64,000 nucleotides of DNA from Ureibacillus sinduriensis BLB-1 = JCM 15800. Its GTDB lineage: Bacteria; Bacillota; Bacilli; Bacillales_A; Planococcaceae. A program made the position numbers and the translations under genes. The DNA is taken from NCBI RefSeq assembly GCF_000772955.1, contig NZ_JPVO01000054.1, forward strand, positions 1 to 64,000, given 5' to 3'. How positions within the stretch are numbered: position 1 is the first letter of the stretch; each line of letters begins with the position of its first letter. The notes under the pieces are model-generated. The model had not been told where the DNA came from. It saw only the letters and a program-made list of their open reading frames with translations, and searched no databases. Shown here piece after piece: positions 25,979 through 34,111 of the stretch.

Positions 25979-26349
25979 ACCTTTTTGCTCCAAGAGGGGC
26001 TGGGACAAAAACCAAAAACACTATTTTCCTCGAGTAGGAATATAGTGTTTTTTTGACGAAATGAAAATTGATTTCCATTGTGAAGGGGCGCAACCAACGA
26101 CACTGCCCGAGCCTGTAGTCTCTCGTTTGTTCTGTGACGTGCACCCAGGAGTCGGCCCTCCACTTCAATCAATACAGTTTCCTAATATGAATTCTTCCAT
26201 CGTTCATAGAATTCTCTATTTCTGTCCAGGTCTCTTTTTTTAACCAAAATAAACAATAAATATAAGTTGGAAATTAATAAAAAATTATTGAAATGCGATA
26301 AATTTTATGTTAAATTCAATTTAACAATAAGTAAGTGAGGTGCTTTTGA
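25979..26349. other. Intergenic region with terminator and possible dispersed repeat
   Basis: It starts with GGGGCTGGGACAAAAA, a sequence type often seen in intergenic terminator repeats of Firmicutes, then a stem-loop (26014..26054). A GC-richer stretch (about 26080..26175) with no coding potential has the look of a second dispersed repeat family, but no other copy is in this window. The promoter of the DUF2975 gene must lie at the right end. Confidence 0.4.
26014..26054 (+). terminator. Terminator after the VOC gene
   Basis: AAACACTATTTTCCT pairs with AGGAATATAGTGTTT (one mismatch, CGAGT loop) and ends in a seven-T run. Confidence 0.8.
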
Positions 26350-26841
26350 ATGAAACGAGGGTCAACACTCTTCTTAAAAATATCTGTTATTTTTATAGGG
26401 CTTCCGGTTCTGGCAATATGTCTATTTTTATTGCCTCAGATAGCAGGTGAAGCTAATGCTGCAGTTAAAAAAGGTTCAGATTTGGCCTATGTGGTATATG
26501 GCATTTTAATGATTATGTATATTTCGGCGATTCCATTTTACTTTGCTCTATACCAATCTTTTATCCTCCTAACATATATTGACAAGAACCAAGCGTTCTC
26601 TCTAAACTCTGTAAGAGCTTTAAAGAAAATTAAAAACTGCGCCATCACAATCAGCGGCTTATATGTGGTAGCCCTGCCATTGATCTATATTTTAGCAGAG
26701 GTTGATGACGCACCAGGGCTCATACTTCTAGGAATGGTCTTTATCTTTGCTCCACTGGTAATTGCAGTTTTCGCTGCTGTTCTCCAAAGACTGCTGCAGG
26801 AAGCCATTAATATAAAATCAGAAAATGATTTAACGGTCTGA
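26350..26841 (+). CDS. DUF2975 membrane protein
   Basis: The 163-residue protein has four hydrophobic helices (LFLKISVIFIGLPVLAICLF; VVYGILMIMYISAIPFYFAL; ITISGLYVVALPLIYILAEV; LILLGMVFIFAPLVIAVFAA) and the DUF2975 pattern with IDKNQAFSLNSVRALKKIKN between helices 2 and 3. Family function is not established. Such genes are commonly paired with a small XRE regulator, as here (10 bases to the next start). The start ATG 26350 follows GTGAGGTG. Confidence 0.8.
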   Translation: MKRGSTLFLKISVIFIGLPVLAICLFLLPQIAGEANAAVKKGSDLAYVVYGILMIMYISAIPFYFALYQSFILLTYIDKNQAFSLNSVRALKKIKNCAITISGLYVVALPLIYILAEVDDAPGLILLGMVFIFAPLVIAVFAAVLQRLLQEAINIKSENDLTV

Positions 26842-26851
26842 GGTGAAAACA

Positions 26852-27073
26852 ATGGCAATTATAATCAATATTGACGTCATGTTGGCAAAAAGGAAAATGA
26901 GTGTAACTGAGTTATCGGAAAGGGTGGGCATCACAATGGCCAACCTTTCAATCTTGAAAAATGGGAAGGCAAAAGCGATTCGATTATCTACGTTAGAGGC
27001 GATTTGCAAGGCGCTGGAGTGTCAGCCCGGGGACATTTTGGAATACAAAAATGACGAAGTTGGTCACGGGTAA
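26852..27073 (+). CDS. Small XRE-type helix-turn-helix regulator (YozG-like)
   Basis: The 73-residue protein is a single Cro/CI helix-turn-helix domain (VMLAKRKMSVTELSERVGIT, then LSILKNGKAKAIRLSTLEAI and CQPGDILEY), typical of the YozG/YdaS-like group found with DUF2975 proteins. It probably autoregulates the pair. The start is ATG 26852, six bases after GAGGTG; a GTG at 26843 overlaps that site and was rejected. Confidence 0.85.
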   Translation: MAIIINIDVMLAKRKMSVTELSERVGITMANLSILKNGKAKAIRLSTLEAICKALECQPGDILEYKNDEVGHG

Positions 27074-27075
27074 AA

Positions 27076-27708
27076 ATGATGGCGGAAAAGAACAAGACGG
27101 TTTATATTTTATTGACCGATACTGGTACCGTTCTGACAAAAGTCATCCAATGGTATACCAATGCGCCTTATAATCACGTCTCGATTTGTTTTGATGATAG
27201 ACTCGATGAGATTTATAGCTTTGGGCGGAAAAATCCCGGTAATCCACTCATTGCTGGTTTTATAAAAGAAGATGTTTACTTTGGCACCTACCGATATTTT
27301 GATGATACGAGATGCCTCTTATTGAAAATTGAGGTTTCAGCAGGTGAATACCGTCGCATTCGAAATGTGATCGAAAGCTTTTATCATAATCAAGAACGGT
27401 ATTCATATAATTTACTGGGGCTCTTCGGTGTGGCCATGCAATATCCTATCCATCAAAAGAATAAATACTTCTGTTCGCAATTTGTTGCGGAGGTCTTTGA
27501 AAAGAGTGGCTTACAACTTTGGAGGCAGCCAACTGCTTTAATTTCTCCCAATGACTTCTTGATGCATCCGCAATTCGAATTAGTTTATGAAGGTAGTTTA
27601 TATCATTATCCTTTACTGGATCATGGTCTGCTTTCAATAGCTCCAGTTGCTCCCCGGTATGCTTACAGGCAACCTTTTGAGCTGCTTAAAAAGAAACTGA
27701 CTCTTTAA
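27076..27708 (+). CDS. YiiX/YebB-like permuted papain-fold (NlpC/P60) hydrolase
   Basis: The 210-residue protein has a circularly permuted papain-fold layout: the catalytic His comes first in YNHVSICF (~33) and the Cys later in KYFCSQFVAEVFEKSG (~133). No signal peptide is present. The YiiX/YaeF group includes putative amidases or peptidases with uncharacterised substrates. It begins 2 bases after the XRE gene stop codon with only a weak ribosome site (GGGT), so translation is probably coupled. A terminator follows. Confidence 0.7.
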   Translation: MMAEKNKTVYILLTDTGTVLTKVIQWYTNAPYNHVSICFDDRLDEIYSFGRKNPGNPLIAGFIKEDVYFGTYRYFDDTRCLLLKIEVSAGEYRRIRNVIESFYHNQERYSYNLLGLFGVAMQYPIHQKNKYFCSQFVAEVFEKSGLQLWRQPTALISPNDFLMHPQFELVYEGSLYHYPLLDHGLLSIAPVAPRYAYRQPFELLKKKLTL

Positions 27709-27714
27709 GAAATT

Positions 27715-27748
27715 CAAGCTGATCTCCATTTGGGGATCGGCTTTTTTG
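27715..27748 (+). terminator. Terminator of the DUF2975-XRE-hydrolase operon
   Basis: AAGCTGATCTCC pairs with GGGGATCGGCTT (G-U pairs, short loop) followed by TTTTTTG. Confidence 0.8.
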
Positions 27749-27836
27749 TATTTTTAAAAGAAATCATGTCTAGCATTAGGGGAGAGGTACATATAGGTGT
27801 AGGACATGGAGATTTTTTATATAGGAGGGTTTATGG

Positions 27837-28733
27837 ATGTTAGATTGCGTCATTATTGGTGGGGGTCCATCGGGCTTAAATGGTTCGCTTGTTTTGGCAA
27901 GGGCAAACAAAAATATCATCTTATTTGATGAAGATAAACCGAGAAATGCGGTCACTCACGAATCTCATGGGTTCATCACAAGAGACGGGATAAAGCCTTC
28001 CGAGTTTAAAAGGATCGCCAAAGAAGAATTGATGAAATATCCAAATTGCAAAATTGTAAATGAACGAGTTATGCATATAAAAAAGGAGAAGCAATCCTTT
28101 ACCATTTACATAAAGACTGGTAAGGTCTATAAATCACGAAAAGTAATCTTATCAACAGGTTTAATTGACGTTCTCCCGTCGATACATGGAATGAGTGATT
28201 TTTATGGCACTAGCTTGTTCAGTTGCCCATTTTGTGATGGCTGGGAACTGAAGGATCTTCCGCTTGTGCTTATCGCAGAAAATGCAGGTGCATTTCATAA
28301 AGTAAAGTTGCTTTATAACTGGAGCAAGGATCTGGTTGTTTGCACGAATGGGAAGAGAGTATTTTCACAGGAGCAGCGAGATTTGTTAGCGAAGAAAAAA
28401 ATCAAGCTGATAGAGGATGAGATAATGGTATTGCAAGGTGAAAAAGGGCAATTGAAGACGATTCGCTTCAAGAATGGCACCCAAATCGAAAGAAAAGGCG
28501 GCTTCGTAACGGCCGGTCTAAAACAAGCATCTTCATTAGCTATGACCATGGGGTGTAAGCAACATAAAAATGGAGGGATTGAAACCGATAGCTTTGGACG
28601 TACCAATATTGAAGGGGTCTATGCAAGCGGGGATATTTCACTATCTGCACCATCCCAAGTCATTAATGCAGCAAGTGAAGGTAGTATTGTGGCGATGGGT
28701 GTCATTCACGATTTAGTGAGAGAAGATTTTTAA
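27837..28733 (+). CDS. Thioredoxin-reductase-like FAD oxidoreductase
   Basis: The 298-residue protein has the FAD-binding VIIGGGPSGL at 5-14, a redox motif SCPFCDGWE (Cys130, Cys133) as in thioredoxin reductases, and the C-terminal FAD motif GVYASGDIS...VINAASEGSIVA. The second dinucleotide site, normally GxGxxA/G, reads LVLIAENAGAFHKVK and is not canonical, so NADPH use may be altered. A partner such as thioredoxin or a peroxidase is not adjacent. The start is ATG 27837 behind GGAGGG, and the gene is transcribed alone with a downstream stem-loop. Confidence 0.85.
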   Translation: MLDCVIIGGGPSGLNGSLVLARANKNIILFDEDKPRNAVTHESHGFITRDGIKPSEFKRIAKEELMKYPNCKIVNERVMHIKKEKQSFTIYIKTGKVYKSRKVILSTGLIDVLPSIHGMSDFYGTSLFSCPFCDGWELKDLPLVLIAENAGAFHKVKLLYNWSKDLVVCTNGKRVFSQEQRDLLAKKKIKLIEDEIMVLQGEKGQLKTIRFKNGTQIERKGGFVTAGLKQASSLAMTMGCKQHKNGGIETDSFGRTNIEGVYASGDISLSAPSQVINAASEGSIVAMGVIHDLVREDF

Positions 28734-28747
28734 TGGTTTCCCTATAA

Positions 28748-28792
28748 GATAAAAAAGCGGCAGAATTCATTCCTGAAGTCTACTGCTTTTTT
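28748..28792 (+). terminator. Terminator after the TrxR-like gene
   Basis: AAAAGCGGCAGA pairs imperfectly with TCTACTGCTTTT, ending in a T-run. Confidence 0.65.
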
Positions 28793-28845
28793 ATGCACGA
28801 TATAAACAATTTGATGGTTCCAGATCCCCTTGAGAGATAAAAGGG

Positions 28846-28974
28846 TCATGAGGAAGCTGGAGGGAAAATCCCCAGGATAAGCAAAATAAAAAGCAAGAGC
28901 CCGACGACTAGCAGGAGTATGGAAGCGAAAAAAATCGGCCCCCTTTTAAAAATAAAAGGTTCCCTTTTTTGCAT
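28846..28974 (-). CDS. 42-residue membrane miniprotein
   Basis: A short minus-strand frame starts at ATG 28974, behind AGGGATC, and ends at TGA 28848..28846. It encodes MQKREPFIFKRGPIFF, one long hydrophobic helix (ASILLLVVGLLLFILLILG) and IFPPASS. It begins 9 bases after the stop codon of the 66-residue membrane protein gene, so both are probably one transcript. The positive N-terminus and single helix suggest an N-in membrane miniprotein. No family recognised. Confidence 0.55.
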   Translation of the reverse strand: MQKREPFIFKRGPIFFASILLLVVGLLLFILLILGIFPPASS

Positions 28975-28983
28975 GATCCCTGT

Positions 28984-29184
28984 CTAGGCACTTACTTCGG
29001 ATGAGGCCATATTGGAAATAATGCCTCCGCTACTTGTGAAAAAGTAGATTATTACAGTGAAGGCAATCCCTGTGAAGAACATGACTTCAATCATTCTCAC
29101 TGAGAAGAAAGATGCGACTAGATAAGTGGTAAGCAATTCTATAGTAAAGGCAATCATCATGGTTGCTAGAAATTTTCTTTTCAC
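28984..29184 (-). CDS. 66-residue membrane protein
   Basis: The protein (MKRKFLATMMIAFTIELLTT... ending SNMASSEVSA) has two hydrophobic segments of about 20 residues each and no domain I recognise. It starts at GTG 29184 behind a strong AAGGGGGG site. It forms a two-gene unit with the 42-residue membrane miniprotein just downstream. Confidence 0.65.
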   Translation of the reverse strand: MKRKFLATMMIAFTIELLTTYLVASFFSVRMIEVMFFTGIAFTVIIYFFTSSGGIISNMASSEVSA

Positions 29185-29355
29185 AAATTTCCCCCCCTTA
29201 TTAGAAATTCATTTTAATATTCTTACGCAATACAATGGTGAAAGTTTCAAATTTTCATCGATTCATAAACAAATTAGCTTATAAATCTCCTGCATACACA
29301 ATGAATGGGCTTGTTGCATATTGTAATAAAAGTCTAACATAAGGGGAAGAAATGC

Positions 29356-31410
29356 ATGAATTCTAATTTGTTTCCGGCTCTATTGGCCGGTCCAATGGTA
29401 CGGCGGGTGGATTCATCAGAAGCATTTATTTGGGCGGCAACAAGTGAAGAATTTGCTATTACTGCAGAAGTGTATGCCATTTTCACAAAGGGGGAATCAA
29501 ATCATTATTCAAAAATAGACGCTAACACCGAAACACAAACCATTCAATTTGGAGAAAACTTGTATATCCATCTCATCAAAGTAACCCCCACTTCAAATAC
29601 TTTTCCTACCAATCGATTAATCGGCTATAATTTGCATTTCCGAAATCAGCAGGAAAGCTTCGATCTGGATGATCTTGGCCTTCTTTCCCACACGAATCCA
29701 AATTGCATTGTCTATGGTTCACTTAAGTTGCCAACCTTTTTCCTTCCCGGAAAGGATTTGGAGCAACCCGCCCAGTTTTTATATGGCTCTTGCAGAAAAC
29801 AGCATGGTGAGGGAGAAGATATGTTGGTCCGAGGCGACCACCTTTTGGAGGAACAGTATCTTAATCTAACTAAACGGCCACAATCACTTTTTTTAATGGG
29901 CGATCAAATTTATGCAGATAATGTGGCAGATCCACTTTTCCGTCCGATTAATGAATTGGGGAAAATGTTAATGGGTGTGGACGAGGCGCTCCCTTCAATC
30001 GACAAACGTTTGGAAAGCAATGCTTCTTATAACCGTATAAATGGAAGGAAAGAAATCATGAAGGACGTCGCTCGTTTTTCATCGAGGAATGCCTCCAATC
30101 ATCTCATTCAATTTGGTGAATATGCAGCCATGTATTTATTCTCGTGGAGTCCTGTGTTATGGGAAGTATCTAGGGAGCAAAATCTTTTGGAATCCTTTGA
30201 TGACTCATTTGAAAGAGGGCACTTTCATTTGAAATTAGCCAAGGCAACGGATAAATTAAAAAAACTAGAGAGTCTTCAATTGCAAAAGCGTTACACTGAA
30301 CAGGAAAAGCTCATCCTGAATTGTCAATCTGCCTCTTATAGGATTAGAAGATTAATCGCCAATACGCCGACATATATGATATTCGACGATCATGAAATTA
30401 CAGATGACTGGAACATCAATGCACAATGGAAACAAGCTGTTCAGGAGTCCGCACTGGGTAAACATATTGTGGCAAATGGTTTGTCGGCTTATTTTGCATT
30501 TCAAGCGTGGGGAAATGAGCAGGAAATCTTCGACGATGAATTCATTTCCAAAATAACAAAGCATTTCCTAGGATTACGAAACGGTCATATAATGACCAAC
30601 TATGAGGAATGGGTTGAGTTATTATGGAACCATCATCCGTGGCATTTTGTAGCGCCAACCGTTCCAAAAGCTTTATTCCTTGATACAAGAACAATGAGGG
30701 AGTATGATGATTGGCCAATTATGGACCAGCAGCACGTGAATGGAAGTGCTAGTCCTAGTCCTCCTCAATTGATCAATGAACAAGAGTATAGGGCATTGAC
30801 GAAAAAGCTGGGGGAATATGGCTGGGAAAAAGGAGATGCACTTATTATCGTTTCCCCAACGCCGGTAATTGGTTTTGAATATATCGAAAAGGTGATTGTT
30901 CAGTTTCTCCCCACTCTAGAAAGGCTGGGTTCCCAGGTCCAGACAATTTTTGATGTGGAGGCATGGAGATATAACGGGAGGGGACTTACGAATTTTTTGA
31001 CTCAATTGGCACAATGGGCTCCGAAAAATCCTGTGATTCTTTCAGGGGATGTACATTACAGCTTTTCGGTTAATTCAACATTTACATTTAAGGATGAGAA
31101 TGAACTGGATATAGTGCAAATTACTGCAAGCCCAATAAAAAATATGAGCTTCAAAAATTTCGGAACTCTCATGAAGGTGACAACAGCATTCAGTCAGTTG
31201 TTGCAGCAAACCGAAACCATTTACCAATACTGTGATTCGGCATATGAGCTTCATGATGCGGATGAAACCTTTCATCCAGTGAATGATTTTATATGGAAAG
31301 TGCGACTGCACTATGATCAAGTTGCTGGCAGTTTCATTATTGAAACGGAAAATAACTTGGGGCTGCTCTCGTATTCAACTGATTATATTGAAAATAAGTT
31401 TTTAAGATGA
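29356..31410 (+). CDS. PhoD-like metallophosphatase
   Basis: This 684-residue protein shows PhoD/alkaline phosphatase D-type motifs: LYGSCRKQHGEG (~142), LFLMGDQIYADNVADP (~177-192), MIFDDHEITDDWN (~340) and VILSGDVHYSFSV (~560), which carry the metal-binding Asp and His residues. Unlike Bacillus PhoD it has no twin-arginine signal and starts MNSNLFPALLAGPMVRR, so it is predicted cytoplasmic. It probably cleaves phosphodiesters or phosphomonoesters; the substrate is unknown. The start ATG 29356 follows AAGGGGAAG. It ends at a simple stem-loop and is monocistronic. Confidence 0.85.
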   Translation: MNSNLFPALLAGPMVRRVDSSEAFIWAATSEEFAITAEVYAIFTKGESNHYSKIDANTETQTIQFGENLYIHLIKVTPTSNTFPTNRLIGYNLHFRNQQESFDLDDLGLLSHTNPNCIVYGSLKLPTFFLPGKDLEQPAQFLYGSCRKQHGEGEDMLVRGDHLLEEQYLNLTKRPQSLFLMGDQIYADNVADPLFRPINELGKMLMGVDEALPSIDKRLESNASYNRINGRKEIMKDVARFSSRNASNHLIQFGEYAAMYLFSWSPVLWEVSREQNLLESFDDSFERGHFHLKLAKATDKLKKLESLQLQKRYTEQEKLILNCQSASYRIRRLIANTPTYMIFDDHEITDDWNINAQWKQAVQESALGKHIVANGLSAYFAFQAWGNEQEIFDDEFISKITKHFLGLRNGHIMTNYEEWVELLWNHHPWHFVAPTVPKALFLDTRTMREYDDWPIMDQQHVNGSASPSPPQLINEQEYRALTKKLGEYGWEKGDALIIVSPTPVIGFEYIEKVIVQFLPTLERLGSQVQTIFDVEAWRYNGRGLTNFLTQLAQWAPKNPVILSGDVHYSFSVNSTFTFKDENELDIVQITASPIKNMSFKNFGTLMKVTTAFSQLLQQTETIYQYCDSAYELHDADETFHPVNDFIWKVRLHYDQVAGSFIIETENNLGLLSYSTDYIENKFLR

Positions 31411-31492
31411 ATTGAAACAACTAACTAAGAAGTATGTAGTCGTGCATCCATTTTTTTCTGTTAAAGACATAGACTATTATATTGATTAACGA

Positions 31493-31517
31493 AATCCTGC
31501 GCATGCAGGATTTTTGG
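31493..31517 (+). terminator. Terminator of the PhoD-like gene
   Basis: AATCCTGC, GCAT loop, GCAGGATT, then TTTGG: a perfect 8-bp stem with a T-run. Confidence 0.8.
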
Positions 31518-31662
31518 CTTACTATATTTTATTTTGTTGGATAATAAAGACTATGTTAAAATTAGGAAGAGTTTAGCTTGGATCTTTTTTCTGGAGATCA
31601 GTAAATCACTATCGAACATGTAAATGTATTTTTATGACTGCATTTAAGACAGGAGGGCTGAA

Positions 31663-31824
31663 ATGAAAAGAGGTATAGTTGCTTCCATTGCTTACATGAC
31701 TACAGGAATAGGCATTTATCATACGTTTTTTGGTACTTCCGCAATATTCGGAATGCTATTCTTAATCATTGGGCTTGTAGGAATTTTATATGATATCTTT
31801 TATGAAAAGTTAGACACAGTATAA
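31663..31824 (+). CDS. 53-residue membrane miniprotein
   Basis: ATG 31663 follows AGGAGGGCTGAA and opens a 53-codon frame (MKRGIVASIAYMTTGIGIYH... ending FYEKLDTV). It has a second, longer hydrophobic helix around AIFGMLFLIIGLVGILYDIF. It is a small membrane protein of unknown family, monocistronic, with a stem-loop at 31908..31938. The strong ribosome site supports it as real. Confidence 0.65.
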   Translation: MKRGIVASIAYMTTGIGIYHTFFGTSAIFGMLFLIIGLVGILYDIFYEKLDTV

Positions 31825-32128
31825 CTCAACAAGAAAGAAAAAATAGAATCAATAAATGGATTTCTCTCAACTAGGTGTATTTTGAAAAAAGAAATATTTT
31901 TGTGGGGGCTCTTTCTGTTAAGGAAAGTGCTTTTTTTGTGTGGTATATTATAGGCCGGCAGCTGGCTTTATGGGCAGCCGATAAAACTCCGCAACAGATA
32001 TCTTTACGAAAGTGATGTATCTACATAAAGTTGGGGATAGATGATTTTTTGTACCTTTCCAACGTATCCAATACGTATAGAGGAAACGATCGAGTATAAA
32101 TTGAATATATAAGCAAGGGGGATGAGTT
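31825..32128. other. Intergenic region with a terminator and a promoter region
   Basis: About 300 bases containing a stem-loop for the upstream miniprotein gene (31908..31938) and the unassigned promoter of the alpha/beta hydrolase gene. Nothing else recognised. Confidence 0.4.
31908..31938 (+). terminator. Terminator after the 53-residue gene
   Basis: GCTCTTTC and GAAAGTGC form an 8-bp stem with one mismatch, followed by TTTTTTT. Confidence 0.65.
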
Positions 32129-33091
32129 ATGAAGAAAAGAATGACAATCGTTTTAAGTATTTTAGCAGTAGGGTTAGGGGCTGCATACATAGGAGTAGGA
32201 AATTATTTTTATAACTTTGCATTGAAAGCAAATGATGAAAAAGAATTTATGGAAGGAAATCCTCACTTGGAGGAGAGCATCGCCGTGGTGGCAGAGGTGG
32301 CAGAAGCAGCCGAGCTGGCAGACAGTCAATTCGAGTTGCAACATGAGGCATCTGCTATGTCGATCATTTCGGATGATGAGCTTCAGCTAAATTTACATGC
32401 GGACTATTATGCGAACGGAAGCGACAATCATAAATGGGCAATAGCTGTGCATGGCTATACCGGGAGCGCAGATGGGATGACAAGATATATTCGTAATTTT
32501 TATGAACAAGGCTTTCATGTAGTTGCTCCGGATTTACGGGGACATGGACGAAGTGAGGGAGAATATATCGGAATGGGATGGCATGATCGCCTTGATTTGC
32601 TGAAATGGATTGATGAAATCATTTCGTTGGACCCGGATGCGGAGATTGCACTGTTCGGTATCTCCATGGGGGGGGCAACCGTGATGATGACATCCGGCGA
32701 AGATCTGCCATCCAATGTGAAAGTAATAGTAGAAGATTGTGGTTACTCATCGGTTAGTGATGTTTTTGTTTATCAGTTGGATGATTTATTCGGGTTGCCC
32801 GAGTTTCCGGTACTCAATGCGGCCAACACCGTAACAAAAATGCGGGCTGGATTCGACTTATATGAAGCTTCTGCTGTACGGCAAGTCGCAAAGAGTAAAA
32901 AACCAATGTTATTTATCCATGGAAACCAGGATACCTTTGTTCCATATGAAATGCTGGATGAAGTGTATGAGGCAGCCAATGTGGAAAAGAATAAACTCAT
33001 TATTGAAGGTGCCGGTCATGGAGAAGCGGAAAAAATAGACCCTGATAGCTATTGGAATGCGGTTTGGTCGTTCGTGGGGAAATATATATAA
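32129..33091 (+). CDS. Membrane-anchored or secreted alpha/beta hydrolase (YqkD-like)
   Basis: The 320-residue protein has an N-terminal signal or anchor helix (~6-28, TIVLSILAVGLGAAYIGVG), then an alpha/beta hydrolase with AIAVHGYTG (oxyanion region), nucleophile Ser in FGISMGGA (~181), PDLRGHGRSEG, the acid in IHGNQDTFVP (~275) and His in EGAGHGEAE (~299). It resembles B. subtilis YqkD. The ester or peptide substrate is unknown. ATG 32129 follows AAGGGGG. The 33148 gene follows after 56 bases. Confidence 0.85.
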   Translation: MKKRMTIVLSILAVGLGAAYIGVGNYFYNFALKANDEKEFMEGNPHLEESIAVVAEVAEAAELADSQFELQHEASAMSIISDDELQLNLHADYYANGSDNHKWAIAVHGYTGSADGMTRYIRNFYEQGFHVVAPDLRGHGRSEGEYIGMGWHDRLDLLKWIDEIISLDPDAEIALFGISMGGATVMMTSGEDLPSNVKVIVEDCGYSSVSDVFVYQLDDLFGLPEFPVLNAANTVTKMRAGFDLYEASAVRQVAKSKKPMLFIHGNQDTFVPYEMLDEVYEAANVEKNKLIIEGAGHGEAEKIDPDSYWNAVWSFVGKYI

Positions 33092-33147
33092 GCAGAAAAT
33101 AAATAGAATGTGAGAATTCATATTTTGTGTTATAGAAGGAGGTACTT

Positions 33148-33681
33148 ATGAGTAGAAAGCGGAAAATTGTCGTATTTATTGCATCTAGTCTGGATGGCTA
33201 TATTGCCACAAAAGAAGACTCTCTTGACTGGTTATTTGAAGTTGAGGGCGAAGGGGATAATGGTTATTCAGAGTTTTATGAGACGGTGGACACGGTTGTA
33301 ATGGGGAAACGGACATATGATTGGTTGATTAATCAAGGGCTTGAGGAATTCCCTTATAAAAATAAAGTATGCTATGTATACACACGCTCTTGCCTGGAGG
33401 ATACAGAAAATGTGAAGTTTGTAAATGGGGATGTCAAGGAGTTTGTTGAAAAACTAAAAAGGAAGAATGGCAAAAATATTTGGCTTGTAGGTGGGGGAGA
33501 ATTGTTGCAAGCCTTTATACAAGAAGAAATGGTTGATGAATTTATTGTTACAATTGCGCCCACCATACTCGGCAGTGGGATTCCCCTATTTCGAGAGGGT
33601 AGTTATCAGATGAATCTATCATTGTTGGGAACGAAAAATTACAAGCAATTTGTTGAACTCCATTATGAAGTGAAAAGGTAA
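33148..33681 (+). CDS. RibD C-terminal/DHFR-like reductase family protein
   Basis: The 177-residue protein has the dihydrofolate-reductase fold pattern of RibD C-terminal homologues (B. subtilis YwjB/YyaP type): VVFIASSLDGYIATKEDSLD at the start, VVMGKRTYDWL, and NIWLVGGGELLQAFIQEEMV with the NADPH-binding GGG. It is a stand-alone reductase with unknown substrate. ATG 33148 follows GAAGGAGGT. A terminator follows at 33730. Confidence 0.85.
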   Translation: MSRKRKIVVFIASSLDGYIATKEDSLDWLFEVEGEGDNGYSEFYETVDTVVMGKRTYDWLINQGLEEFPYKNKVCYVYTRSCLEDTENVKFVNGDVKEFVEKLKRKNGKNIWLVGGGELLQAFIQEEMVDEFIVTIAPTILGSGIPLFREGSYQMNLSLLGTKNYKQFVELHYEVKR

Positions 33682-34111
33682 CAACGCTCTTGTTAAGTTG
33701 GAAATGCTTTGACATTCAATTCGTTTTATCACTACTCCAAAGAATTTTGGGAGTAGTTTTTTTTGCTGGAAAACAAAAGTCTGTATTATCAAATAATTGT
33801 TAGTAGTTTTGTTTCTGGAATTAAACTTCGTTTATTTTCATATACAAAAACCTTATAAAACTAACAATTTGTATAAAACGGAACTTTAACTATTTTTAGA
33901 ATATTAGTTCTTTTGACATTCCGGTTAATAACTATTTGACTATAGTATTGAGGTGGTATAAAATTTTTCGATATACATTATTTATTTTCATTTTAATATA
34001 AGAAATCTAGCAGAATTTCTGATGAGGTTAATTTGAAATTATAACAATGAATAGGAAAAAACTACGTGGTGTATCATATCACCGAATCTAGGACAATTGA
34101 GGTAGAGAATC
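33682..34111. other. Intergenic region upstream of the nucleoside transporter
   Basis: After the terminator (33730..33764) about 350 AT-rich bases lead to the transporter gene. A small stem-loop (GGTG...CACC, around 34070..34085) lies near the start codon. I looked for a purine-type riboswitch and did not find the conserved core. No promoter was assigned with confidence. Confidence 0.35.
33730..33764 (+). terminator. Terminator of the RibD-like gene
   Basis: ACTACTCC and GGGAGTAGT form a stem, followed by eight T residues. Confidence 0.8.

Noticed and set aside
33766-34111. Possible purine riboswitch upstream of the nucleoside transporter
   Set aside because: The conserved core segments of the purine aptamer are not visible; only a short stem near the start codon was seen.
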